From Ophiocordyceps camponoti-saundersi (nom. inval.) (Eukaryota > Ascomycota > Sordariomycetes > Hypocreales > Ophiocordycipitaceae): a stretch of DNA of 64,000 bases. The stretch lies in the NCBI GenBank assembly GCA_003339415.1, contig PDHQ01000113.1, forward strand, positions 40,519 through 104,518, read 5' to 3'. Every line of letters starts with the position of its first letter. Positions within the stretch are counted from its first letter, which is position 1. Both the position numbers and the translations under genes were made by a program. The notes under the pieces are model-generated. The model was not told the DNA's origin. It searched no databases and was given only the letters and a program-made list of their open reading frames with translations. Shown in pieces: positions 49,722-60,076 of the stretch.

Positions 49722-50666
49722 ATGCCCGCTCAGCTGCTACCGGCCTCGGCTGCCGCTTTTGCTCCTCGCGCTTCATCCGTCAACGTCGTCCTCGGCTCCC
49801 AGGTGGAGCCCTGGCTAAGTCAGACGCTCAAGCGCATCAACCGCGTCAAGCGCCCCCTCAACAGCGTCTCTCAATGCCAGCGATGCCTTTCCGAGACTCT
49901 GTCTTCGCCAAACGCCTTGTGGAACCTGGCTTCGCTTATGCTTCCCCGCCTTCCCGACGCGGATATGCCCGATGAGCCGCTCCAACGGCTCTTCAGCCAT
50001 CGCCTTCTCCACGTCGAAGCCTACATCGTCCATGTCGACATGGTCTTGCGCAACGAGGTGGCATTCAAGCTGACCAAGGAATCTATCGATGCCCTGGTCG
50101 AATATCACAAAGAAATCCACTGCCCCAACCTCATGGCTGCTACTTATGACTGGCCCGACAAGAAGGAGCACTGCCAAAAGCTTCACGCCGACTATCTCCA
50201 GTCTGTCAACAAGTTCGTCTTTCGCGCTCACGTCTCGGCCCTCGACGGACTCGAGGAGGAGGGCGCCGGTGAACTGCTCGCCGGCAAAAGTGACGAGGTC
50301 AAGGCCGCTCTTCTCGGCCTCATGAAGCCCCTTTTGCCTCCTCCGCCCCGCATCGTCGTTGAGCCCCCCCGTCAGCACCCGTTGCTCCCCACTTCTCCTA
50401 TCGCTACCAGCATCTGGTCCCAGCCGGCTCTTTTGCCTGTCGTCGACCCTTGGAGAATTCTCCCTTCGAGCCCGAGCTTGACATCCACCTCGACCGACTC
50501 TTCATCATCATGGGCCATGACGGACATCTCAACTCCCGACTCTACCACCTTCTTCTTTAACACTCCTCCTACTCTACCTCTTCCCAGCATGTTGGCCCCC
50601 TCTCAGTGTGGCTTCAGTGCTGGCTTCGACTGGGATCGTTGTCAGGAGTATGCGACCATCATGTGA
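49722..50666 (+). CDS. Hypothetical protein, 314 aa, not recognised
   Basis: This is a single-exon gene with good codon structure, preceded by a long pyrimidine-rich leader. I do not recognise a family. Residues 20-185 look globular and helical with conserved-looking patches (VEPWLSQTLKRINRVKRPLN, LFSHRLLHVEAYIVHVDMVL, YDWPDKKEHCQKLHADYLQS). A Pro-rich linker (LLPPPPRIVVEPP) and a Ser/Thr/Pro-rich C-terminal third follow, ending CQEYATIM. There is no signal peptide or membrane segment. The N-terminal part could be a small helical fungal-specific domain; function is unknown. It stands alone between the dead retroelement and a catalase gene. Confidence 0.75.
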   Translation: MPAQLLPASAAAFAPRASSVNVVLGSQVEPWLSQTLKRINRVKRPLNSVSQCQRCLSETLSSPNALWNLASLMLPRLPDADMPDEPLQRLFSHRLLHVEAYIVHVDMVLRNEVAFKLTKESIDALVEYHKEIHCPNLMAATYDWPDKKEHCQKLHADYLQSVNKFVFRAHVSALDGLEEEGAGELLAGKSDEVKAALLGLMKPLLPPPPRIVVEPPRQHPLLPTSPIATSIWSQPALLPVVDPWRILPSSPSLTSTSTDSSSSWAMTDISTPDSTTFFFNTPPTLPLPSMLAPSQCGFSAGFDWDRCQEYATIM

Positions 50667-52032
50667 CAACCACAGACTGCCGCCACCATTCTGTAACCTC
50701 ATCTTTGATCTGAGGCAAACTTGCCTTTCCTACGATGAGATCACTCGCTTTTGATTTCATTATTCATTTTCCGTCTTTCGGCTTTTTCAGCGACAGCGCG
50801 CATCGGGTTGGACTTGTCTATTTCTTCATCTCCTGGTGTCCCCTCGTCTTCCGTGCGAAATTTTGCGATCCGCCACCGGCTTGGCCCTCCTTTCTCCATT
50901 CTATCACCATGTTTCGGGGGTCTATTTGACGCATTTTGACAAAACAGCATACGACTTTCATCTTCTCCCTGCTTTTCTCATATATCCTACTTTTCTCGCC
51001 ACTTTTCTTCCCTTCATACTTTTCCTTTCTCCTCCCGGATGAAAGATAAGAGAGGAACGCAGCAATGCAAGAAGCTCGGCATGGCCCGAGACAGACGCTT
51101 CCTGAAAGTTTTTTTTCTGAATTCCCCCTTTCGTTCCCCTTGATTCTTTTTTTTCTTCTCAAAATCTCATCTGTACTTTTGGCTTTTCCTTTTTTTTCTC
51201 TCTCATGAGCTTGGAACGGGCTGGTTCCCGCCAGCTTGCGACGGGCGTGCGGAAGCGTGGGCGATGACGGCGTTTGCCGCAAGCGAGCGAGAGGGGAAGG
51301 GGAAATTGTCGTCGAGGCTGAGCCGCGGCATCAACTTTCTTTTCCCTTTTCGCTCCTGGACTGCTGTGCGGGCTTGTGAGCGACGTGACACGTCTTTTCC
51401 CCCGACGTGCTGGTCATGTCAAACTCGTGCGGGAGGACGGCGACGGCTTCCGGGCCCCGGCGGCTGCGGTGGACTGTTTTGTAATGCCACCCTTGATGGG
51501 GGGAAATCTAGCAGAGGCCTCTCGTGACAAACCTGGGCTTGTCCGGGCGCTGAGTTGGAGGGGGGGAATTTAGGGGGGTTTATTTAATAAGGGATTGAAG
51601 CAAAATTGTCTTCTTCTGAGACGCAGATTTTCTTGATCATGTTTCGTTGTAGGTGTTAATAACAAGTTGTTACGTCTTGATGACGGACGGAAAATTGAGC
51701 CAGTAACAGTAGTAGCTGGCCAACCTATTTCCGTGGAGATGACACGGTGAGGTGACTAGATGATGACCGAGATGGCCAACTCCGTGAAGAGGCACTTTGT
51801 TGTTGACCTGTGAAGGTTTGCGTATGTCTTGCACCTATTGATGATATGTACAACTGCGTACTGACCGGTCAACTATCCTATGGTACGAAGTTTACCAGAT
51901 TCCATCTGCCCTCTTCCATACCCTGTCAGTGACGCATTTTTGAACATATGTCCGTCAAGTTTGAAGGAATAAGTAACAAGAATGTGAAACAGAACAATAT
52001 CTTCACACAACACGACTTATTCATGTCTCATA
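50667..52032. other. Convergent intergenic region
   Basis: This lies between the 314-residue protein (plus) and catalase (minus), so it holds two 3' ends. Several short open frames exist but none has family features. T-rich and CT-rich stretches lie at 51105-51205. Confidence 0.4.
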
Positions 52033-53581
52033 CTAGTTTGCCAGCTTCTCCGTCTTTTCCTTGATGGCCTTGCCCAATTCAGCATCGACACGGCTAAACA
52101 TGTTATACGTCCGATTTCGACAATCCCTCTGAGCGGCGGACAGATGGCCGGCCACGTTGCTGACGAAATTATCTTGCTGGCCGGGGGTGCGACCGAGGAC
52201 GTCCCATAGGCCCTTGGCCTGAACGAAATCTTCGTCCGTGACCTCCCCGAAGAGGGCGTTGACGGCCTCGCCCGACCATTTCTCGTGCGTGACTGTCGGC
52301 TTGACGGGCCTGTACGTCAGGTTGCGGTAGGAGCTGGGGTAGTTTGGATTGGCGCCGTAGTTTCCGTTGACGGCCATGGCGCCGTCTCTCTGGAAGGGGT
52401 TGAAAGCGTTGAGCGGTTTGTTGACGGGAATCTGTTGGTAGTTCACGCCCAGACGGTGACGGTGTGTATCGGGGTAGGAGAAGAGGCGGGATTGGAGAAC
52501 GGGATCTGCTGAAGGTTCGACGCCGGGTACCATGTGGGATGGCGAGAAGGCCAGTTGTTCTATCTCGGCGAAGTAGTTGTCCACGTTCTTGTCGAGCGTG
52601 AGCTTACCCACTTGCCTCAGTGGGAATTCCTTCTGTGGCCAGATTTTGGTCAGGTCCAGGATGTTGAAGCGGAATTTCTCGGCCTGTTCTGGCGTCATGA
52701 CCTGTACGTGGACCGTCCAGCTTGGAAACTCGCCCTTTTCGATGGCTTCGAAAAGATCCTGCGTGTGCCAGTCGGGGTTCTCAGATGCCTTGGCCGCAGC
52801 CTCGTCGTTGGTGAACGTCTTGATTCCCTGATCTGTCTTCAGATGGATCTGGACGTAGACGAAGGATCCATCTGGCTTGGTGAATTTGTATGCGTGGCCT
52901 GAGTAGCCGTTCATGTGACGGTATGAATAAGGTGTTCCACGATCGGAAAAGAGCTGCATCACCTGATGAGCGGACTCGGGATGGGTAGAAAGATAGTCCC
53001 AGAACATGGTGGCGTTCTTCAAATTCGTCTGCGGGTTTCTCTTCTGCGTGTGTATGAAGACGCTGAAGAGAGTGGGATCGCGGAGGAAGAAGACGGGCGT
53101 GTTGTTGAAGACCCAGTCCCATATACCCTGATCGGTGTAGAACTTGACGGAGAAACCTCTCGGGTCGCGGGCGGAATCGGCGCTCCCCTTCTCGCCTCCT
53201 ACGGTGGAGAAGCGAGCTATGCAGTTTGTCTTCTTGCCGATGGAGGAGAACATGTCGATGGAGGTTATGTCGGAGATGTCGTGCGTTACTTCGAATACGC
53301 CCTTTGCGCCGGCACCTTTGGCATGGACTACACGCTCTGGGATGCGCTCCCCTATAGAGATAGAAAGGGTATCAGCATGATTGTGTAAGAAGAAGGCGAG
53401 GAGTAAGAGGGACAAGCGTACGGTCGAAATGAGCTAGTTGGTCGATGAGGTGAAAGTCTTGAAGGAGGAGAGGGCCTTGAGAACCGAGACGCTGATATGC
53501 TTGGTGGCTTTCGATGGGGGCGCCGTTGGATGTCGTGTAGACGGGCTTCTCGTCGTAGCGGTACGAATCGTTGGCGACCAT
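52033..53581 (-). CDS. Small-subunit monofunctional heme catalase
   Basis: The enzyme has about 492 residues in two exons, 53581-53422 and 53351-52033; the 70-nt intron has a GTACGC donor and a TAG acceptor. Exon 1 starts MVANDSYRYDEKPVYTTSNG and reaches LIDQLAHFDR. Exon 2 starts ERIPERVVHAKG, with the catalytic His. The catalytic Asn lies in WDWVFNNTPVFFLRDP and the heme-ligand Tyr in SRLFSYPDTHRHRLG. The short C-terminus places it among small-subunit catalases of the kind found in the cytosol or peroxisome. The protein ends KLAN, so a standard peroxisomal SKL-type signal is missing. It breaks down H2O2, a product of enzymes such as the alcohol oxidase 10 kb away, though no direct link is shown. 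Confidence 0.95.
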
Positions 53582-55063
53582 GATGGGCAGTTGTAGACGT
53601 ATTTTTCACGTTGAATATGCACTTATTTCATTCAACCGATTTAAATGGTATAAAGAGGTCGAACTCGATGGCGAGAGAGAGAGAGAGAGAGAGTGATAGA
53701 GAGAGGAGTCGTAGCTATATACACTCACATATATGACTGAAGAAAGAGCGCGTCATAGATCGATCATAGATCACGTGCTACGACACCATCATGACGCACC
53801 TCGCCTCCTTCAGACCAGTGAAAGGAGTGGAATTAGTCAGGAGATGTAATGTTCTTTTTTTCTTCTTCTTATGCTAGTTTAGGTGCGATGGGCGTTAGAT
53901 TCATCATGCATATGTCTGTAAAGACTATCGAGAGATGCCGGGATAGGGCAGAGGGAGGGTGGCGAAAGTAAGGACCGTAATCGACGGTCTTGTGTCTTTG
54001 CCGTTTAAAACGGGATGGTAGAATACCTACCTAGGTAGCGAATTGGTGTTGCTAAGAGGTACAGATACTTTACTGCAGATACGGATAGCATGCTGGTGTG
54101 TACGTTCTCGGTCTCGATCTCGATGTGATCGGTGATTTGGGAGTTGATCAAGGGCCGAGGTTCAGACGGGCGAGCAAACGCTACTAGCTAGAAGTAGGTA
54201 CGTGTCAAGCCACGCTGTACCGATCGAGCCACATCGCTTGATAAGATAAGCTGGTGGGCGTGGCTGAGCAAGGCTGAGCAGCGACGATCCCCACTTATTC
54301 AAACCGTTAACCATAAACCAACGTCTAATCCTTCCCATGGGGCTCCACGGAAGCCACGACTCGCGGTTCAAACAAAGCATGGACTCCCCAGAAGGGCTCT
54401 CTAAAGGGGGCCTTTTCCGCCTTGGATGACTGCCTAAGATGAAGATCAAAGGTTTTAGCTAGACAATGGCATACAGAATTACTCCCACCCACATGAGAAG
54501 AAGGATCTGTGTTTTACCTAGCTAGGTAATGGCATAATGCAGCTGACTTTCTTCCCTGTTCAGCCTTTGTGAACTGCAGATGGATGGCTCAGGTCGACGT
54601 TCGCGCGGGAAAGAGCTGGTATGAAATCGTTACGCGAGGCGTTCGCATGATTTTCGAAAGGATAATACACTCAACACAGCTTCTTAGAATACACGTGTAC
54701 CCAAGACCATTACTCTGACAATCCATGGAGTGCCTCGTGATGGAGAGAACTGATGCACCTTCATTCCTCCGATCCACGGCAAGCGCAACAAGAAGGGCTG
54801 TGCCGGCCCCCGACACATGTTCTCCACGCTAATCCGGAGTAAAAAGGTGGATAGAGTCAGGCACGGAGCCGTTGAGCATGTACGAATGACTGACTGTCGA
54901 CCACCTTTGTCGACTCATGGCTCCCGGTCAGCCTATATGATGTCAACAACACAGCGTATCAAGCCGGAACTTACAAGTGGCACTCATAAAATCCGGCTCC
55001 CTTCCATCTTTCTCTCCCTTCAGTCATTCTATCGTGTAATTCCTCACTCAGTTCATCGTTGCA
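53582..55063. promoter_or_regulatory. Divergent promoter region, catalase / secreted repeat protein
   Basis: This is a 1.5-kb head-to-head spacer. It contains a GA repeat near 53675-53692 and no supported gene. A minus frame of about 95 codons at 54449-54162 has no recognisable features. Confidence 0.45.
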
Positions 55064-57628
55064 ATGTTTCTTTCGCCGCTCACTCTTCTACTTGCTGCCC
55101 TGGCCGTGGGGCAGTCTCTCGCCATTTCAGAGCATTGCGGGAACGGAACCCTGAGTCACGGCGTCCTTCAGGCCGGATCGCAACGAAATGCTTCGTGCTC
55201 GACTGCGCAGCCACTGCAGAAGCGACAGGGTCCGCCGGGCGGAAGGCCTCCTCCGGGCGCAGGGGGCGGAAGGGCTCCTCAGGGTGGCAGGAGCGGAGGG
55301 GCCGCTACGGGAGGAGGGGCCGCGCGGCCTCCGGCAAGCCGGGAGGCTTCGGGGGGCGGTGTGACTTCGGGGAGGGGGGGCACTTCGGTGAGCAGGGGGA
55401 CTTCGGGGAGCAAGGAGGCCTCGAAGAGCGGGGGGCAACAGAGTCTGGATCAGAAGCAGAAGAAGAAGCAGGATGATGATAGGAAGCGAAAGCAGCAGCA
55501 GCAGGAAGCGGAGAAGAGGCGAAAGGAGAAGCTGGAAGCGGAGAAGAGGCGAAAGGAGAAGCTAGAAGCGGACAAGAGGCGAAAGGAGAAGCTGGAAGCG
55601 GACAAGAGGCGAAAGGAGAAGCTGGAAGCGGACAAGAGGCGAAAGGAGAAGCTGGCCCGGGAGCAGACGCAGAAACAGAATTTGCTATCATCGAATGGGA
55701 ATTCGCAGAAACAGGGTTCGCAATCATTGAATGGGAATCCGCAGAGACAAGGTTCGCAATCATCCAAGGACGAGCCTAAGAACAACAGGCAAGATCAGTC
55801 GCTGTCATCGAATAGAAATTCGCAGAGGCAGGGTTCGCTATCATCGAATGGGAATTCGCAGAGGCAGGGTTCGCAATCACCCAAGGACGAGTCTAAGAAC
55901 AATAGGCAAGATCAGTCGCTGTCATCGAATAGGAATCTGGAAAGGGAGGGGGAGAGTTCACAGCAGCCGGCGTCGCAGACGCGGCAGCAGTCGACGCCGA
56001 CCCAAGAGCCGCAAAAGCCCGCCGCCGGCGAGTCGAAGAAAGGGGGTTGCGGCCGATTCAACATCGGACTGGGACCGGGAGAGTGCAGATCCTTTGACGG
56101 CAGGGATGAATGCATCAAATGCCGAGAGCAGTTTAAAGATCTCGGCTGCGGCAATATCAAGTTTAGGACGACGGATGCTTGTAACGGAGAGGATAAGGCT
56201 AAGTGTGAGGAATGTCGGCGGCAGTTTTCCAACGACCGGGCGAGAAACAAGCAGCAGAAGCAGCCGACGCCGTCGGATCCGACGACGCCATCGCTTCAGA
56301 AGCAGCCGACGCCGTCGGATCCGACGACGCCATCGCTTCAGAAGCAGCCGGCGGTCGGAGAGCTGAAGCCTGGGGATTGCAACGACTTCAATCTCGAGAA
56401 GGGAATCAACCAGGCGAGTTGCAGCGGGGGGAAATGCGATAAATGCAAAACCCTATTCTCGAAACTCGACTGCGGAAATTTCGAATTCGCCCAGTTCGAT
56501 GCTTGCAATAGAGCTGGGGGGAAGGAGGATAGAGACAAGTGCTTTAAATGTGCTTCGCAGTTCTCCAAGGACCAGAAGCCACAGCCGGCATCGACGACGC
56601 CGACGACGCAGCCGACGACGACGACGCCGACGACGCAGCCGACGACGACGCCGTCTCAGGATACACTGCAAAGACTGCCTGAAGCTTGCAGAGGGTTCCA
56701 ATTCGCGGGACAAGTGGGATCGGCGGCAGCGTGCAGAGGTATCGGAAGTGAACAACAGCTATGCCTCGAGTGCCAAGACTTTACCAACTCGGGCTGCAGT
56801 CAATTCGACCTGGCGAAGCCCGACCCGTGCGCATTCAGCGGTAATCTAGCAGCGTGTCAGCCTTGTCTGAAGCTTTTCAACAAGCTGGACAATGAGAAGC
56901 CGCCGGGTTCCGGACAGCAACAGCCCGGTGGACTGGAGCGGGAGGACGAGCCGAGGCCAAACCCCGGAAAGCAACAGCCTGGTGGACTGGAGCGGGAGGA
57001 TGAACCATCGAGGCCAAGTCCCGGACAGCAACAGCCCGGTGGACCGGAGCAAGGGAACAAGCAAGGGCCGAGAAACTGCCAACGATTCAACCTGGCAACA
57101 AACGGAAACACGTGCACACAAGGAGGCGAGTTGTGCTTCGACTGCCAGGAACAATTCTCCCAACTCCGTTGCGGTGACTTCGACCTGCTGGCGCTCCCTC
57201 GATGCATAAGGGAGATCGGAACCAACTGCGACCAATGCGTGGAAGCTTTCGTGAAACCCATAGACTTTTCAACCGGCGGGCAGCAGCCGCCGCAGCAGCA
57301 GCAGCCGCAGCAGCCTCCGCAGCAGCCTCCGCAGCAACCTCCGCAGCAGCCTCCGCAGCAGCCTCCGCAGCAGCCTCCGCGAGCCGCTGGCCTCTGCAAG
57401 GGGTTCCCTCTCAACGCGGGGAAACTGCAGGTAGAATGCCGGACAGACGACGGTCGATGTCGCGAGTGCGAAGGCAGATACTTGACTCTCAAATGCAACG
57501 ACTTCGCCTTGAGGGCCGGTGGTTGCAGAATAATAGGTATAGATTTTGCTGATGAGAAGAGATGCGATGAGTGTGCGGATCTTTTTGGCATTCCTCGGAA
57601 ATCCTCTACCTCTGTTATTTCCGAGTAG
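55064..57628 (+). CDS. Secreted repeat protein with five 8-Cys domains
   Basis: This single-exon protein of 854 residues belongs to no family I recognise. Residues 1-20 are a signal peptide (MFLSPLTLLLAALAVGQSLA), and a Kex2-type LQKR site ends at residue 54. A Gly/Ser-rich segment follows (55-125), then five charged decapeptides of the KRRKEKLEAD type (151-200), then Gln/Asn/Ser-rich repeats (205-320). The C-terminal half has five cysteine domains, each with eight Cys: 329-384, 439-496, 542-601, 672-725 and 778-837. Each domain is two half-repeats of the form C-x2-F...C...CxxC-x3-F. The linkers are Thr/Pro/Gln-rich repeats, including PQQPPQQ (742-772). The regular Cys spacing suggests disulfide-bonded extracellular modules. 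A cell-wall, adhesin or effector-like role is only inference. Confidence 0.85.
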   Translation: MFLSPLTLLLAALAVGQSLAISEHCGNGTLSHGVLQAGSQRNASCSTAQPLQKRQGPPGGRPPPGAGGGRAPQGGRSGGAATGGGAARPPASREASGGGVTSGRGGTSVSRGTSGSKEASKSGGQQSLDQKQKKKQDDDRKRKQQQQEAEKRRKEKLEAEKRRKEKLEADKRRKEKLEADKRRKEKLEADKRRKEKLAREQTQKQNLLSSNGNSQKQGSQSLNGNPQRQGSQSSKDEPKNNRQDQSLSSNRNSQRQGSLSSNGNSQRQGSQSPKDESKNNRQDQSLSSNRNLEREGESSQQPASQTRQQSTPTQEPQKPAAGESKKGGCGRFNIGLGPGECRSFDGRDECIKCREQFKDLGCGNIKFRTTDACNGEDKAKCEECRRQFSNDRARNKQQKQPTPSDPTTPSLQKQPTPSDPTTPSLQKQPAVGELKPGDCNDFNLEKGINQASCSGGKCDKCKTLFSKLDCGNFEFAQFDACNRAGGKEDRDKCFKCASQFSKDQKPQPASTTPTTQPTTTTPTTQPTTTPSQDTLQRLPEACRGFQFAGQVGSAAACRGIGSEQQLCLECQDFTNSGCSQFDLAKPDPCAFSGNLAACQPCLKLFNKLDNEKPPGSGQQQPGGLEREDEPRPNPGKQQPGGLEREDEPSRPSPGQQQPGGPEQGNKQGPRNCQRFNLATNGNTCTQGGELCFDCQEQFSQLRCGDFDLLALPRCIREIGTNCDQCVEAFVKPIDFSTGGQQPPQQQQPQQPPQQPPQQPPQQPPQQPPQQPPRAAGLCKGFPLNAGKLQVECRTDDGRCRECEGRYLTLKCNDFALRAGGCRIIGIDFADEKRCDECADLFGIPRKSSTSVISE
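55504..55663 (+). repeat. 30-bp tandem repeat coding KRRKEKLEAD units
   Basis: Five nearly identical 30-bp units differ mainly in GAG versus GAC at the end of the unit. They encode a highly charged helix-prone stretch inside the secreted repeat protein. Confidence 0.9.
57282..57380 (+). repeat. CAGCCTCCG-type repeat coding PQQPPQQ
   Basis: Tandem nonanucleotide-like CAG/CCT/CCG units code for a Pro/Gln linker between the fourth and fifth cysteine domains. Confidence 0.85.
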
Positions 57629-57923
57629 GGAGACGGATAGTCTGTGCCCGTCTTTATCGTGAGAATTGCAAAGCTTCTTCTTCTTCTTCTTCTTCTTCTG
57701 ATCTTCAGTCCTTTCTCTCTCTCTCTCTTTCATATATATCATATCTAAAAGACATCTATCTTCATCCCGAGCTTCTCCTAACCAGATGATACGAATCTAC
57801 TCAAGTTGCCACATCATCATCAAGATGGACTGACTGTTCAAGTTGCGGACCTCGTTCAAGCCGTTGTCTTCGACTCCCATCAATCCCTACATACAAAGAC
57901 AGATACACAAAACCCAACAGGGC

Positions 57924-58639
57924 TCACACTGCCTTCATCAACGCCTCCTCCACGTAAATCCCCTCACCTCCATACAAGCCCATATCAACAGAATACCTCC
58001 CCACCGTCTTCCAGCCGAGATGCTTGTAGAATGCCTCTCCAGCCTCCGATGCCTCTGCGTAGATGGGCAGCTTCTGACTAGCGGCATAGTCCGTCGCCCA
58101 TGCCATGAGAGAGGTTCCGAGGCCGTGACGCTGGTAAGGCTTCTTGATGTACATCTCAGTAAGATCTGAGCAGGGACAACGAATACTGTCAGTCATTTTT
58201 CCCCCTTTTCAAACGCTCGTCCAACTTTCCAGGGTTCATACTCACGAAGGAACGGATCGTCTCCCATGGCGTGCTTCCTTGCCGCCGACATCTTGGCATA
58301 GTAGTCGCGAATCGGCGGCACGTTGTAGCCGTCCGGTTTCGGTATCGGCTCTACGTGGCCGCGCTCGTTGGGAGGCGTGTTGAAGTGAGTGAGCTGAGTG
58401 AAGCCGACGATCTCAGCCGTCTCCTCGTCCTCTGCCTTTTGAAAGGCCACTGGAAACTCCGGGTCGGTGAGGTCCTCGCGAATCACCGCTTCCAAGTGGA
58501 CGAGTTGCTCGTGGGCATCAACTGCCCCGTAACATAGCTTCGTCCATGGATCGGGGTCTAGCCAGTCTGCGTACAGGACTGCTGCCAACCCTGGAGCGTC
58601 TTCGGCGGTACAATCTGAGATCCGGACAGTAGGCATCAT
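57924..58639 (-). CDS. GNAT-family N-acetyltransferase
   Basis: The protein has about 211 residues in two exons, 58639-58246 and 58165-57924; the 80-nt intron has a GTGAGT donor and CAG acceptor. The N-terminus MMPTVRISDCTAEDAPGLAAVL is a typical GNAT start. The acetyl-CoA-binding motif A is LTEMYIKKPYQRHGLGTSLM (QRHGLG), rebuilt across the intron. The C-terminal GEAFYKHLGWKTVGRYSVD is motif B-like. Such enzymes transfer acetyl from acetyl-CoA to amines or peptide N-termini; the substrate cannot be told. It lies 0.9 kb from a RiPP-type precursor, so a tailoring role is conceivable but not shown. Confidence 0.87.
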
Positions 58640-59567
58640 CAAACTTGCGTGTCAAGGTAACTTGGCTGAAGAATACGTGACGGAAACTGATTGTTATAGC
58701 AGATACCTCTTATTACACTCTTATCCCCCCCTCTCGGCCCGCTTCCGAGCCAGTGAACCATTCATTGCCTTATCGTTGCATGTCTTCACTCATCCGGCTC
58801 CTCCTCGTCTTCTCAGCAGCCATTAGGTCTCATCCTCTGACGGGGACTCATTCAAGGATTTACCTGCGGGGGTGTGACGTGATTCTGCAGCCAATGAAAC
58901 ACTGCTATATGCCGTCTTAAAGACAAGGCCGAGCGTTGCAGTCAATGTTGCCTTGAAGCTGACATGCCTCGAAAAAGTGACTGCACGTGTGAGAATGGAG
59001 ATGGGGATTCTATCAAGAATAGAATCATCAAAAGTACTGTTCAACGCTCGTTTGATTTTCTCACTACATCGGGCCTTGGAGAGACGGGGGGCGAGAACGA
59101 TCCATCTGCGCTCTACAGTCTTGGAAGTTGTCGACTACCTGTATTCTTCTGCTAAGAGGCCTGTACGTGTTTTCTCTTATACGAGAAACTTGGAAGACTT
59201 GACTGACCAGGGCACTGAGTGATATTCATCGGCCATCTGCGTTTACCATCTCTCTCATCGACGGCACAACTTCAAACACCTCCCTCGAAACATATCAACA
59301 TACTCATAGCAAAACCAGACTCAACAGTCCGCCCAGAAGCTGTAGCGCCGCTTTAGTTGGAAAAGCTCGGCTTCTCTTTTACCCACAGTCCATTCCCCCC
59401 TCAAACTACTGCAACCCCCCTTTTGCCAATGAGATTGAGACGAGTGTGAGATTTCTACAGCTTCCGTTGATTCGGGACTGCCCTCAGTTCTGTGAGGGAG
59501 TAGGAAGGAAAACCTGTTGAAGAATCCCCTCCTACCTTGAGTCTTTTTTTTTCTCTGGGAGAGCTGG
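58640..59567. other. Spacer between GNAT gene and peptide precursor
   Basis: No gene is supported. It contains the GNAT promoter and the 3' UTR of the minus-strand precursor gene. Confidence 0.4.
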
Positions 59568-60076
59568 TTAGATGTAAGACTGGTGACGGTCCGGCTCCGC
59601 GTTGTCGCGCTTGATGTAGGACTGGTGGCGATCGGGCTCGGCGTTGGAACGAATGTAGGACTGGTGGCGGTCCGGTTCGGCGTTGTCACGGATGTAGGAC
59701 TGGTGACGATCTGGTTCAGCATTGTCACGCTTGATGTAAGATTGGTGACGATCCGGCTCAGCGTTGTCACGGATGTAAGACTGATGGCGATCCGGCTCAG
59801 CGTTATCACGAATGTAAGACTGGTGGCGATCCGGCTCAGCGTTATCACGGATATACGACTGGTGACGATCTGGCTCAGCGTTATCACGGATGTAAGACTG
59901 GTGACGGTCCGGCTCGGCGTTTCCACGCTTGATATAAGACTGATGACGATCCGGCTCAGGGGCTAGGTTCTCTTGGTTATGGCAACTCATAGACTCTCTA
60001 ACCTGTGGAAACCCTTACCAGTAGGGGCAGCAAATGCCAGTGCCGGAAGGCATACGATGACGGTAGAGAAACGCAT
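59568..60076 (-). CDS. Repeat-peptide precursor, dikaritin (ustiloxin-like) RiPP type
   Basis: This predicted secreted precursor has 153 residues in two exons, 60076-60019 and 59971-59568. The 47-nt intron has a GTAAGG donor and AAG acceptor. Exon 1 encodes a signal peptide (MRFSTVIVCLPALAFAAPT). Exon 2 is ten perfect copies of EPDRHQSYI. Three junctions carry a dibasic KR (after copies 1, 6 and 9); the other six have a single Arg (RDNA or RSNA). Codons vary between copies while the peptide does not. The design matches precursors of fungal RiPPs such as ustiloxins, phomopsins and asperipin: signal peptide, repeated Tyr-containing cores, Kex2 sites. Two UstYa-family genes lie within 3 kb. It could also be a Kex2-processed repeat protein with an unmodified peptide. 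The core boundaries and the product are unknown. Confidence 0.82.
59571..59960 (-). repeat. Ten-copy 39-42-bp coding repeat of the precursor
   Basis: Ten tandem units each encode EPDRHQSYI plus a 4-5 residue linker. The units differ at third codon positions but keep the nine-residue peptide unchanged. Confidence 0.92.

Noticed and set aside
57924..58639. GNAT acetyltransferase as a member of the RiPP cluster
   Set aside because: It is near, but acetyltransferases are not a hallmark of dikaritin clusters, and nothing in the sequence ties it to the precursor.
59321..59926. 201-codon frame of Thr/Ser/Val-Ile repeats
   Set aside because: It is another reading frame of the precursor's tandem repeat DNA.
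59568..60076. Repeat precursor as a mating pheromone gene
   Set aside because: The repeats lack the short Trp/Cys-type core of sordariomycete alpha-type pheromones, and the UstYa neighbours favour a RiPP.
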